Shown here in pieces: positions 55,939 to 64,000 of a stretch of DNA of 64,000 bases. The DNA is taken from the NCBI RefSeq assembly GCF_019711535.1, contig NZ_JAIGNP010000001.1, forward strand, positions 558,001 to 622,000, given 5' to 3'. A program made the translations under genes and the position numbers. The DNA comes from Qipengyuania aestuarii (GTDB lineage: Bacteria > Pseudomonadota > Alphaproteobacteria > Sphingomonadales > Sphingomonadaceae). The notes under the pieces were generated by a model. It was not told where the DNA came from, searched no databases, and was given only the letters and a program-made list of their open reading frames with translations. Each line of letters opens with the position of its first letter. Positions within the stretch are counted from its first letter, which is position 1.

Positions 55939-57363
55939 ATGTTCATCGGAAATCTTCCCGAAGTTTCGCGTCGCGCCTTCCTGCGCCGCTCGGCCCAATT
56001 GGCATCGCTAGGGGCCGCATCCAGCTATGCGCTCGGCCTTGCGGGGATCGGCGAAGCAGCTGCCTTTGATTCGAGCGATGGGTACAAGGCGCTGGTGTGC
56101 GTCTTCCTTCTCGGCGGCAATGATCACAACAACACGCTGATCCCCTTCGACCCGGCCAATTACGGCAGGTACCGTGCGATCCGGGGGCTTGCATCCGACG
56201 GTACAGGCGTGGGCCTCGACCGGTCGCAGCTTTCTTCGACCGTTCTTGCCCCGCCGGACGATCAGCAACTGACCGACGACATCCTGTATGCTCTTGCTCC
56301 GACGATGCCGCACCTCAAGGCGCGCTTCGACGCCGGCCATATGACGCCATTGCTCAATGTCGGCCCTCTCGTCGCGCCGCTGACCCGCGCCGAATATGAA
56401 AGCAGCAATCATGTGCGCTATCCGCGACCGGCAAAGCTCTTTTCGCACAATGATCAGCAATCGACCTGGCAGTCCAGCCTTCCCGAAGGTGCGCAAAGTG
56501 GCTGGGGCGGCCGGATGGCGGATCTGGCGCAGTCCCACAACACCAACGCCATGTTCACCGGCATAAATGCCTCGGGGAACACCGTATTCCTGTCAGGCGA
56601 AACATCGGCTCCCTATCAGGTAAACGGAACCGGCGCGATCAAGATAGCAGGCTATGGTGGCTGGTTGCTGGGCTCTCGTGCGGCCGGATCCGCGCTCGAG
56701 ACGATCCTCGGCCAGCACAATGGCAGCATTTTGGCGAACGACTATGCGCATATGACCGCACGTTCGATACAGTATGGCGAATTCGTCAACAATGCACTCG
56801 GCAGTGTCAGCCTGAATACTCAATTCGATGGCGGTAATGGCCTCGCCAAACAGCTCGAGCTGGTCGCCCGGCTGATCGGCGGACGGGGCTCGCTCGGCGT
56901 GAAGCGTCAGGTGTTCATGGTTTCGATGGGCGGTTTCGACACTCACGATGGACTGCCTGGAAAGCACCCAGGCCTGCTCGCCGCGCTGGATGGGGCGCTG
57001 AATTCCTTTTATCAGGCCACTGCAGAATTGGGGGTCGCCGACAAGGTCACAACGTTCACCGCCTCGGACTTCGGCCGCACCCTAACCTCGAATGGTGACG
57101 GTTCCGACCATGGCTGGGGCAGCCACCACTTCATCATGGGCGGCGCGGTCAATGGCGGCAGGTTCTATGGCACCGCCCCCCACATCTCGACTGACACCGA
57201 CGACCAGGTCAAGCAGGGACGCCTCTTGCCCAGTACGTCGGTCGACCAATATTCCGCGACGCTGGCCAAATGGTTCGGGGTCAGTCCGGGCGAGATGCCG
57301 AGTGTTGCGCCGAATATCGGGCGGTTTGCCACTCCCGACCTGGGTTTCATGACCACTCAGTAA
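55939..57363 (+). CDS. DUF1501 protein with Tat signal
   Basis: A 474-residue DUF1501 protein (distant relative of alkaline phosphatase/sulfatase fold). The N terminus SRRAFLRRSAQLASLGAASS is a Tat signal, so it is folded before export to the periplasm. Family blocks include FLLGGNDHNNTLIPFDPANY and FGRTLTSNGDGSDHGWGSHH, the latter rich in possible metal ligands. It is the second gene of the DUF1800-DUF1501 pair. Function unknown. Confidence 0.9.
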   Translation: MFIGNLPEVSRRAFLRRSAQLASLGAASSYALGLAGIGEAAAFDSSDGYKALVCVFLLGGNDHNNTLIPFDPANYGRYRAIRGLASDGTGVGLDRSQLSSTVLAPPDDQQLTDDILYALAPTMPHLKARFDAGHMTPLLNVGPLVAPLTRAEYESSNHVRYPRPAKLFSHNDQQSTWQSSLPEGAQSGWGGRMADLAQSHNTNAMFTGINASGNTVFLSGETSAPYQVNGTGAIKIAGYGGWLLGSRAAGSALETILGQHNGSILANDYAHMTARSIQYGEFVNNALGSVSLNTQFDGGNGLAKQLELVARLIGGRGSLGVKRQVFMVSMGGFDTHDGLPGKHPGLLAALDGALNSFYQATAELGVADKVTTFTASDFGRTLTSNGDGSDHGWGSHHFIMGGAVNGGRFYGTAPHISTDTDDQVKQGRLLPSTSVDQYSATLAKWFGVSPGEMPSVAPNIGRFATPDLGFMTTQ

Positions 57364-57460
57364 GCGCGCCAGTCACCGGTCGGCGCAGATATCACACGGA
57401 CGGAATACGTCTTTCGGAAACTTCCGCTCGCTCTTCCATTGATCGGGCAAAGGAGATTTT

Positions 57461-58276
57461 ATGAAAGACTATCCCACTCTCGACCTGAACGATGGCCGCC
57501 GAATCCCGCAGTTGGGGTTCGGCACATATAAATTGTCAGAGGAAGACGCGCCCAAATCGGTTTCGACCGCGATCGACGTTGGGTATTGGCTGGTCGATAC
57601 AGCCGCGGTTTACGAAAACGAAAAGGGCGTGGGAAAAGGCGTTGGAGAATGGTCCGACATCTTTCTGCAGACCAAGGTCTGGAACGAAAGCCAGGGCTTC
57701 GATCGCGCTAAGCGTGCGGCGGAAAAATGTCTTGAACGCCTGGGCCGCGACCATGTCGACATGCTGCTCATCCATTGGCCTTGCCCTGAGAAGAACGAGT
57801 TCGTGGACACGTGGAAGGCGTTCATCGAACTGCGCGAGGAAGGTAAAGCAAAGTCGATCGGTGTATCAAACTTCCGCGAAGAGGATCTTCGCCGCATCAT
57901 CGACGAGACCGGCGTGGCACCTGCTTTGAACCAGATTGAGCTTCACCCAACCTTCCAACAGCGCGAACTGCGCAAAGTTCACCAGGAATTGGGCATTGTG
58001 ACGCAAAGCTGGTCGCCGCTCGGTCAGGGCGAAGGTCTTTCGAACGACACCATCGCAGCGATCGCCGAAGAAACCGGCCAGCCGGCCAGTGCCGTCATTC
58101 TGAGCTGGCATCTGCAGCACGGGCTGTGCCCCATTCCCAAGGCTACCAGCCGCGATCATATCGAGGCCAATTTCAAGGCGCTCTCGTTCGAATTGACCGA
58201 AGACCAGATGTCGAGAATTGATGCTCTGGACGATCCCGACGGAAGGATGGGGCCGCATCCCGCCGAACTTAATTGA
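57461..58276 (+). CDS. aldo/keto reductase
   Basis: A 271-residue NADPH-dependent AKR barrel (2,5-diketo-D-gluconate reductase type). Catalytic tetrad Asp46, Tyr51, Lys72 and His105 is intact (VDTAAVYENE, TKVW, IHWP). The cofactor-binding C-terminal SxxR-like segment is IPKATSRDHIEAN. It may reduce reactive carbonyls. It is 97 bp after the DUF1501 gene; AAAGGAG lies upstream. Confidence 0.93.
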   Translation: MKDYPTLDLNDGRRIPQLGFGTYKLSEEDAPKSVSTAIDVGYWLVDTAAVYENEKGVGKGVGEWSDIFLQTKVWNESQGFDRAKRAAEKCLERLGRDHVDMLLIHWPCPEKNEFVDTWKAFIELREEGKAKSIGVSNFREEDLRRIIDETGVAPALNQIELHPTFQQRELRKVHQELGIVTQSWSPLGQGEGLSNDTIAAIAEETGQPASAVILSWHLQHGLCPIPKATSRDHIEANFKALSFELTEDQMSRIDALDDPDGRMGPHPAELN

Positions 58277-58331
58277 TATTGACCGTATTAGGTCGTCATG
58301 ACACCGAGGCAGCTCTGAAAGGAGTTGCCTC

Positions 58332-59399
58332 TTGTCGTATCTGCTTTCCCTTATCGCCGCAGCCAGCCTCGCTTCTTCCGTCGCGCCTCTCGATCCAGTC
58401 GATGTAGTCGACGACGCGGCGCGGCAACGTGGCGATCGGAGCGAAGTGCTCGTGCTCGGCACAGCACATCTCAGCGGCCTGCCCGCCGACTACGATCGAG
58501 AGGTATTCGATCCGCTGCTCGAACGCCTGCAAGAGTGGGCACCGGAAGCGATCGCCAATGAGGCGCTTTCGGGGCCGCAATGCGATTATCTTCGCGCACA
58601 TTTTTTTGCTTACGAGGGCACGGCTGACGAATATTGCCCCGATCCGACGCCAGCACGCTTGGCCCTGGGCCTAACCGGCGCGCAGGCGGAACAGGAAGTC
58701 GAGGCTCTGCTTGCGGCACCGATGGCAGAACGAACGCCCGGCCAGCGGCGTCGCCTGGCCGCTCTGTTCCTCGCCATGGGCGAACCGACATCGGCGCTGG
58801 TCCAGTGGCACAGGCTCGCGGAGACAGAGCGCCGCGCGGACGAGCATCTCACTCCTTTCCTCGTGGAGATACTCCAGCGCCGGGGGCAGGGTCGCGACGA
58901 AGACAGCATCATCGCCTCAAGGCTCGCAGCCCGTCTTGGGCTGGAGCGGGTGTATCCGGTCGATGATCACACTGGAGATCGTGCCTCTGGAATCTCCGAT
59001 GACAATATCTTCGGAGCCGAGATAGCGGAGATTTGGGACAATGACGCGGTAAAGCGCTTGCTGGAAAGAAGCGAGCGATCGCAGCACGCCTTCCTCGAAA
59101 GCGGCGATGTCCTGGCCTGGTATCGCGCAATCAATGATCCTTCACAAATGTCAGATACGATGGCCGGAGATTTCGGCGCTGCTGCAGGCTCGAAGCTCCC
59201 GGGCAACACAGGTCGGCGGTATCTGGCATATTGGGAAACCCGCAACCTGCGGATGGTAGGAAATCTTCGCGAGGTGATCGGGCCCGGGCGCCGGGTTCTG
59301 GCGATCGTCGGCGCGTCTCATGTGCCTTACTATCACCGTTACCTTGGCATGATGAGCGATGTCGAACTGGCTGACCTGACAAAAGTGCTCGACGATTGA
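58332..59399 (+). CDS. DUF5694/TraB-like protein
   Basis: A 355-residue protein with an N-terminal signal-like stretch (SYLLSLIAAASLASSVAP). The motifs VLVLGTAHL, EALSGPQCDYL, RNLRMVGNLREV and VGASHVPYY echo the TraB/TIKI (GxxH...GxxH) family of DUF5694, in which some members are metal-dependent peptidases; activity is unproven here. The start is TTG at 58332, supported by AAAGGAG eight bases upstream. It is 55 bp from the aldo/keto reductase. Confidence 0.78.
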   Translation: MSYLLSLIAAASLASSVAPLDPVDVVDDAARQRGDRSEVLVLGTAHLSGLPADYDREVFDPLLERLQEWAPEAIANEALSGPQCDYLRAHFFAYEGTADEYCPDPTPARLALGLTGAQAEQEVEALLAAPMAERTPGQRRRLAALFLAMGEPTSALVQWHRLAETERRADEHLTPFLVEILQRRGQGRDEDSIIASRLAARLGLERVYPVDDHTGDRASGISDDNIFGAEIAEIWDNDAVKRLLERSERSQHAFLESGDVLAWYRAINDPSQMSDTMAGDFGAAAGSKLPGNTGRRYLAYWETRNLRMVGNLREVIGPGRRVLAIVGASHVPYYHRYLGMMSDVELADLTKVLDD

Positions 59400-59432
59400 T
59401 CGTCTGGCGGTGTGCCTGCTAAAGGGCCCGCC

Positions 59433-60377
59433 GTGATCGACCAGCCCCCCATCCGCATCGCCGCGCTCTACCACTTTACGCGCTTCGAAGATCCGGCGTC
59501 CCTGCGACCCGGCCTGCTCGCCTGCGCAGAAAGAAACGATGTACGCGGCACCCTGCTGCTCGCCTCGGAAGGCATCAACGGAACAATAGCCGGCAGCGAT
59601 GCGGGCATTACATCGGTGCTCGATTACATTCGTGCCCTTCCGGGCTGCGCCGATTTCGAGTGGAAGGAATCGCGAGCGGCCAAAATGCCCTTCCACCGGA
59701 CCAAGGTGCGCCTGAAGAAAGAAATCGTCACCATGGGCCAGCCCGGCCTGGACCCACTCGACGGCGTGGGTACCTATGTCGATCCGCAGGACTGGAACGC
59801 GCTCATATCGGATCCGGACACCATCCTGATAGACACCCGCAACGACTATGAGGTAAAAATAGGAACTTTCGAGGGCGCGATTGATCCTCAAACCAGCTCC
59901 TTCCGTGAGTTTCCCGAGTGGTTCCGTACCCGGCGGGAAGAATTCGAAGCCGAAGGCCGAACGCCGAAGATCGCCATGTTCTGCACGGGAGGTATCCGCT
60001 GCGAGAAATCCACCGCGTTCTTGAAGAGCGAAGGGCTGGACGAGGTGTTTCACCTGAAGGGCGGTATTCTCAAATATCTGGAAGAAGTCCCTGAGAGCGA
60101 TAGCCGCTGGCAGGGAGAATGCTTCGTGTTCGACGAGCGCGTCAGCGTGAAGCATGGGCTGGAAGTCGGCAGCCATAGCCTCTGCCGCGCCTGTCGCCGC
60201 CCGCTTTCCGAGGCAGACCTGACCCATCAACATTTTGAGACCGGTGTTTCGTGTCACCAATGCCACGGAGAGCGCACCGAAGAGCAGCGCGCGCGCTACC
60301 GAGAACGGCATCGGCAGGCTAGCCTCGCAAGGGCGCGCGGAGCAGAGCACATCGGTCGTCCTGAAGACCATGACTGA
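59433..60377 (+). CDS. trhO: rhodanese-type tRNA uridine(34) hydroxylase TrhO
   Basis: A 314-residue protein with N-terminal acylphosphatase-like domain and a central rhodanese domain carrying [12 protein letters not shown] (catalytic Cys), then a cysteine-rich C-terminal tail ([17 protein letters not shown]). TrhO makes 5-hydroxyuridine at tRNA U34 using oxygen. GTG at 59433 (or GTG 59412) are the start options. Its end overlaps the GST-like gene by 8 bp. Confidence 0.88.
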   Translation: MIDQPPIRIAALYHFTRFEDPASLRPGLLACAERNDVRGTLLLASEGINGTIAGSDAGITSVLDYIRALPGCADFEWKESRAAKMPFHRTKVRLKKEIVTMGQPGLDPLDGVGTYVDPQDWNALISDPDTILIDTRNDYEVKIGTFEGAIDPQTSSFREFPEWFRTRREEFEAEGRTPKIAMFCTGGIRCEKSTAFLKSEGLDEVFHLKGGILKYLEEVPESDSRWQGECFVFDERVSVKHGLEVGSHSLCRACRRPLSEADLTHQHFETGVSCHQCHGERTEEQRARYRERHRQASLARARGAEHIGRPEDHD

Positions 60378-60975
60378 AGCTATACTCTACAGCTTTCGCC
60401 GCTGTCCTTACGCGATGCGAGCCCGAATGGCGCTACACGTCAGCGGCCTCGCCTATGAGCATCGCGAGGTCGTCCTGCGCGACAAGCCGCCCGAGATGCT
60501 CGAGGTTTCGCCGAAGGGCACCGTGCCGGTCTTCGTTGATGCAGAAGCGGGCGTGCTGGAGGAAAGCCTCGACATCATGCGCTGGGCACTTCGCCATCGC
60601 GATCCGGAGAATTGGCTGAAACGGCAGGACGACGAACTACTCGCCGCCAATGACGGGCCCTTCAAGCACCATCTCGACCGCTACAAATATTCGACGCGCT
60701 ACGACGGTGTGGACCCGGAAGAACACGGCGCCAAGGCTGTCGAGCACCTGCGCGTCTTGGAAGAGCGGCTGACTATGGCGCCCTATCTTTGCGGCGAGAT
60801 ACGCGGCTTTACCGACATCGCCGTCTTTCCCTTCGTCCGGCAATTTGTGAATGCCGACAAGGCCTGGTTTGCCGCACAGCAACTCGAAGGGGTCACTGCC
60901 TGGCTCAAGAGCCTGACTGGCTCGGACCTGTTTACGGTCGTCATGGCCAAACACGAGCAATGGAAAGCTGGCTAG
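60370..60975 (+). CDS. glutathione S-transferase-like protein
   Basis: A 201-residue GST-fold protein. The thioredoxin-like N domain has [14 protein letters not shown] (CPYA, a Cys-type active site), and cis-Pro is in GTVPVFV; the C domain is all-helical. It likely conjugates or reduces with glutathione. Its ATG overlaps the trhO stop; its stop shares CTAG with the convergent hisZ gene. Confidence 0.87.
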   Translation: MTEAILYSFRRCPYAMRARMALHVSGLAYEHREVVLRDKPPEMLEVSPKGTVPVFVDAEAGVLEESLDIMRWALRHRDPENWLKRQDDELLAANDGPFKHHLDRYKYSTRYDGVDPEEHGAKAVEHLRVLEERLTMAPYLCGEIRGFTDIAVFPFVRQFVNADKAWFAAQQLEGVTAWLKSLTGSDLFTVVMAKHEQWKAG

Positions 60976-62084
60976 AGCGCCATCGGCTCGCCGCCTTGTA
61001 AAATATGTGTGCAGCCTAGCGACGCAGGCTCATCGCTTTCCGCATTGGCCGCGATGGTGCGCCACCCTTCTGCACGCAAATGCAGGGCTTGATTGCGATC
61101 ATGATCCAAAGGCAGGAAGATCGTCTTGCGGGCTTCAGTATTATCGGTGCCAAGTACCTCGAGAAGCGGCTCCATGTACAACGAGAAGCCGGTAGCCGCT
61201 TCATCAGTCCCCTTGATGGCATAAGTACCGCCTCGGCCAAGCGCGCCGCGCGCGCCGGTGGCATGGACTGTAAAGCCAAACCAGCTTTGGTACTCGAAAC
61301 CATGGCGTTCGGATGGATCGAGTGTCAGGCGTACCCGGCCGCGCAGCGCCGCCGCCACTTCGCGCAAGGCGGCAATGCGGCTCGCCAGAACGCCGCCTGC
61401 ATCGATTGCAGCAAGCTTCTCGACAGCTTGGTCAAAAGGGCCGGTCGCATAAAGAAGCGGCAGATACGCATCGCCCCCAGCTGCTTTCAGGGCGCCTGCG
61501 TCCTTCATGTCGAGCTCGCGCCTCACTGCCTCGCGCTTGTCTGCGGGAAGTGGAAGAGCCTCTTCGGCGAGCGTGTCGACGAGATCGGGCAGCGTCAAAT
61601 CGACCGAAAGGCCAGTAATACCGGCCGCTTCAAGGGCATCCAACGCGACAGTCACAGCCTCGATAGCGGCAGCTACGTTATCACGCCCGATCAATTCAGC
61701 GCCAAGCTGAAGCCGCTGGCGGGCCGGATCGAGTTGGTCGGCTTTCAGCAAGGCCACATCTCCGGCATAACAGAGGCGCAAGGGACGCGGCGCGTCGGCT
61801 AGGCCGGTAGCAGCAATACGCCCCACCTGCACCGTCATGTCGCCGCGCAGAGCTAGCGTTAGCAAACTCTCTGGGTCAGTGAAACGGACCATCCGGCGCG
61901 TAGCCACGCCTTCCATCCGTCCCGCGAGTGATTGCTCGAATTCGATCAACGGCGGGCGCACGCGGTCGTAGCCGTGGCTGTCCATCGCCTGCAGCACATC
62001 GCGCATGGCGCGGGTGATGGTGGCGGCTCGCGCGGGCAGCGCATCTTCAAGGCCGATGGGCAGGAGATCGTCTGGCTTGGTCAT
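60972..62084 (-). CDS. hisZ: ATP phosphoribosyltransferase regulatory subunit HisZ
   Basis: A 370-residue class II synthetase-like protein without catalytic residues, the partner of short-form HisG. N-terminal LLPIGLEDALPARAATITR, RMEGVATRRMVRFTDPES and the C-terminal RGGTYAIKG resemble HisZ. It confers histidine feedback on HisG. It is 28 bp after serA in the same direction, the usual serA-hisZ order in this order of bacteria (from memory). Confidence 0.88.
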   Translation of the reverse strand: MTKPDDLLPIGLEDALPARAATITRAMRDVLQAMDSHGYDRVRPPLIEFEQSLAGRMEGVATRRMVRFTDPESLLTLALRGDMTVQVGRIAATGLADAPRPLRLCYAGDVALLKADQLDPARQRLQLGAELIGRDNVAAAIEAVTVALDALEAAGITGLSVDLTLPDLVDTLAEEALPLPADKREAVRRELDMKDAGALKAAGGDAYLPLLYATGPFDQAVEKLAAIDAGGVLASRIAALREVAAALRGRVRLTLDPSERHGFEYQSWFGFTVHATGARGALGRGGTYAIKGTDEAATGFSLYMEPLLEVLGTDNTEARKTIFLPLDHDRNQALHLRAEGWRTIAANAESDEPASLGCTHILQGGEPMAL

Positions 62085-62112
62085 AGCGCCGCGTCCCCTG
62101 CCCTATCACCGG

Positions 62113-63696
62113 TTAGAATGCCAGTGGCATTACCGTCTTCACGCCTTCCAGCGCGCAGGCTTTCTTCACGACCTCATTCGGGATCGGCTGATCGACGCTG
62201 AGGAGCAGCACCGCTTCCCCGCCTGCGGCACGGCGTCCCAGGTTGAAAGTACCGATATTGATGCCGTTCTCCCCCAAAAGCGAACCGATCCGGCCGATGA
62301 AGCCTGGTGCGTCCTCATTGACGATATAGAGCATGTGACCGTCGAGTTCGGCTTCGATACGAACGCCGAAAATTTCGGTCAGGCGCGGCGCATCTGCACC
62401 GAACAGCGTACCGGACACTGAACGGTCGCCGCTTTCCGTACCGACTGTGACGCGCAGAAGCGTGTTATAGGCGCCCTCTTTTTCGTGACGGATCGAACGG
62501 ATGTCGAGACCGCGTTCCTTGGCGAGATAGGGCGCATTGACCATATTTACCGTGTCGGAATATTGGCGCATCAATCCAGCCAGTACAGCACCCTCAATCG
62601 GTTTGCCCGAAAGTTCTGCTGCCGCACCTTCGCGCTCAATGGAAATCTTGGTCAAATTGCCGTGCGCGAGTTGGCCCACGAGGCTGCCTAGGTTTTCGGC
62701 TAGTCCCATATAGGGGCGAAGCTTGGGTGCTTCTTCTGCACTTAGCGACGGCATGTTAAGCGCATTCGTTACGCCGCCGTTGACGAGGTAGTCTGCCAGT
62801 TGCTCGGCCACCTGTAGCGCGACATTGACCTGCGCTTCGGTCGTGCTGGCGCCAAGATGCGGGGTGCAAATGAAATTGGGCTTGCCGAACAAGGGTGAAT
62901 CCTTCGCCGGTTCGCTTTGAAACACGTCCAGCGCCGCGCCTGCCACCTGTCCGCTGTCGAGCGCTTCGGCCAAAGCCTCTTCAACGATCAGACCACCACG
63001 CGCGCAATTCACGATACGCACGCCCCTCTTCGTCTTCGCGAGGTTTTCTTTCGAGAGTATGTTGCGCGTCTCATCGGTCAGCGGGGTGTGCAACGTGATA
63101 AAATCGGCGCGGCCCAGCAGTGTGTCGAGATCAACCTTCTCAACCCCGATCTCCAATGCGCGTTCTGCGGTCAGGAACGGATCGAAGGCTATAACCTTCA
63201 TCTTGAGGCCTTGCGCACGGGAGGCAACAATCGAACCAATGTTTCCCGCGCCGATCAAGCCAAGTGTCTTGCCGGTAACCTCTACACCCATGAAATCGTT
63301 CTTGGGCCATTCACCCGCCTGCGTGCGGCGGTCGGCCTGCGGAATCTGGCGGGCGAGCGCCATAATCATCGCAATCGCGTGTTCGGCCGTCGTGATGGAG
63401 TTGCCGAAGGGGGTATTCATCACCACCACGCCCTTGCCGCTGGCATAGGGTATATCGACATTGTCGACGCCAATGCCGGCGCGGCCGATGACCTTGAGAT
63501 TGGTCGCCGCGTCGAGAATTTCGGGCGTTACCTTGGTCGAGGAACGGATGGCGAGGCCATCGTATTCGCCGATGCGGGCTTTCAGTTCTTCGGGCGTTTC
63601 GCCGGTGATGACATCAACGTCGCACCCGCGCTCTTCGAAGATCTTTGCGGCGTTCGGGTCCATCTTGTCGCTGATGAGGACTTTGGGTTTGCTCAT
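62113..63696 (-). CDS. serA: D-3-phosphoglycerate dehydrogenase
   Basis: A 527-residue long-form PGDH: NAD-binding LIGAGNIGSIV; catalytic Arg, Glu and His in VNCARGG, and CTPHLGASTTEAQ; an allosteric substrate-binding domain; and a C-terminal ACT domain (YIVNEDAPGFIGRIGSLL). It starts serine synthesis from 3-phosphoglycerate and is serine-controlled in homologues. ATG at 63696 (MSKPKVLIS) is the standard start. Confidence 0.96.
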   Translation of the reverse strand: MSKPKVLISDKMDPNAAKIFEERGCDVDVITGETPEELKARIGEYDGLAIRSSTKVTPEILDAATNLKVIGRAGIGVDNVDIPYASGKGVVVMNTPFGNSITTAEHAIAMIMALARQIPQADRRTQAGEWPKNDFMGVEVTGKTLGLIGAGNIGSIVASRAQGLKMKVIAFDPFLTAERALEIGVEKVDLDTLLGRADFITLHTPLTDETRNILSKENLAKTKRGVRIVNCARGGLIVEEALAEALDSGQVAGAALDVFQSEPAKDSPLFGKPNFICTPHLGASTTEAQVNVALQVAEQLADYLVNGGVTNALNMPSLSAEEAPKLRPYMGLAENLGSLVGQLAHGNLTKISIEREGAAAELSGKPIEGAVLAGLMRQYSDTVNMVNAPYLAKERGLDIRSIRHEKEGAYNTLLRVTVGTESGDRSVSGTLFGADAPRLTEIFGVRIEAELDGHMLYIVNEDAPGFIGRIGSLLGENGINIGTFNLGRRAAGGEAVLLLSVDQPIPNEVVKKACALEGVKTVMPLAF

Positions 63697-63785
63697 GACG
63701 GAAAATTCCTGTCGTTTTCCCGACGCGTCGTCGGGCAATAATAGGGGGGGAAGGCGGCGGCCCGACATGGGGGCCGCCAACCGGA

Positions 63786-64000
63786 TCAGCCGTTCTTGAC
63801 CTGCTCGTAAGCCCACTCGATCCACGGCAGGAGACGCTTCAAATCTTCCTGTTCGACCGTGCCGCCGCACCAGATGCGCAGTGACGGCGGGGCGTCTCGA
63901 TAGCCGTTGAAGTCATAGCCGACATCGCGCTCCTCGAGGAGCTTGACGATTTTCTTCGGCACGCCTGCCTTATCCTCGTCGGAAAGGCTGTCGTACCAGT
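63786..64000 (-). CDS. serC: phosphoserine aminotransferase, C-terminal fragment
   Basis: The 71 visible C-terminal residues ([37 protein letters not shown], ending AYEQVKNG) match the alphaproteobacterial SerC end, including the RIWCG block. The rest lies beyond the window. SerC makes phosphoserine from the SerA product; serC is 89 bp upstream of serA in the same direction. Confidence 0.85.
   Translation of the reverse strand, partial: WYDSLSDEDKAGVPKKIVKLLEERDVGYDFNGYRDAPPSLRIWCGGTVEQEDLKRLLPWIEWAYEQVKNG

Overview
The window is a GC-rich, gene-dense stretch of alphaproteobacterial chromosome. Gene content points to Sphingomonadales, probably an Erythrobacter-like genus. The evidence is the serC-serA-hisZ order, the alphaproteobacterial GAAC-N7-GAAC type SOS box, the cysteine-free L31, the short FtsY, and a bamA-skp-fabZ cluster with no lpxD or lpxA, as expected of bacteria that carry glycosphingolipids in place of LPS. 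This placement is inference; no database was searched. No prophage, insertion sequence, CRISPR array or rRNA operon was seen.

Layout. Positions 1-3.9 kb: the end of a probable iron-uptake membrane operon (PepSY protein), a UVR-motif protein, a DJ-1/PfpI hydrolase divergent from a NemR-like regulator with a palindromic operator between them, and tRNA-Met. 4-7.1 kb: acpP-fabF-mltG-2H phosphoesterase operon on the minus strand. 7.2-20.4 kb: stress and housekeeping genes (PA2169-family protein, aspS, rnd-oxyR, a ParD-like/map pair, an M1-like peptidase, RidA, pgsA, an LplT-like transporter, a TPP enzyme, CsbD, EVE protein). 20.5-26.4 kb: a GGDEF-EAL protein, then dapF-mtaB-ftsY-ispZ-GNAT, largely coupled. 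26.4-35.3 kb: a small protein, csp, kup, a complete ccmC-D-E-F-G-H-(I) cytochrome c maturation operon including the tiny ccmD gene, a Leu/Phe/Val dehydrogenase and tRNA-His. 35.4-48 kb: a 2OG-Fe(II) oxygenase, then a long minus-strand macro-cluster rpsB-tsf-pyrH-frr-uppS-cdsA-dxr-rseP-bamA-skp-fabZ with rpmE. 48.2-53.7 kb: an SOS-box promoter in front of a small one-TM protein, pssA-psd, a PAP2 membrane enzyme, a KAS III enzyme and purA. 54-61 kb: a plus-strand block (DUF1800, DUF1501, aldo/keto reductase, DUF5694, trhO, GST-like). 61-64 kb: hisZ-serA-serC (serC cut by the window end).

The strongest themes are envelope building (fatty acid and ACP genes, phosphatidylglycerol/PS/PE synthesis, undecaprenyl-PP, BAM machinery) and reactive-species defence (OxyR with both redox cysteines, NemR-like regulator with DJ-1 enzyme, RidA, GST). 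The item most worth following up is a canonical alphaproteobacterial LexA box overlapping a promoter-like element upstream of an unrecognised 77-residue single-pass membrane protein (48202-48556), a candidate SOS-induced checkpoint or membrane effector. Others are a canonical EF-hand loop inside the Skp/OmpH chaperone, the toxin-less ParD-like protein coupled to map, and the secreted DUF1800-DUF1501 pair behind an AT-rich, palindrome-bearing promoter region.
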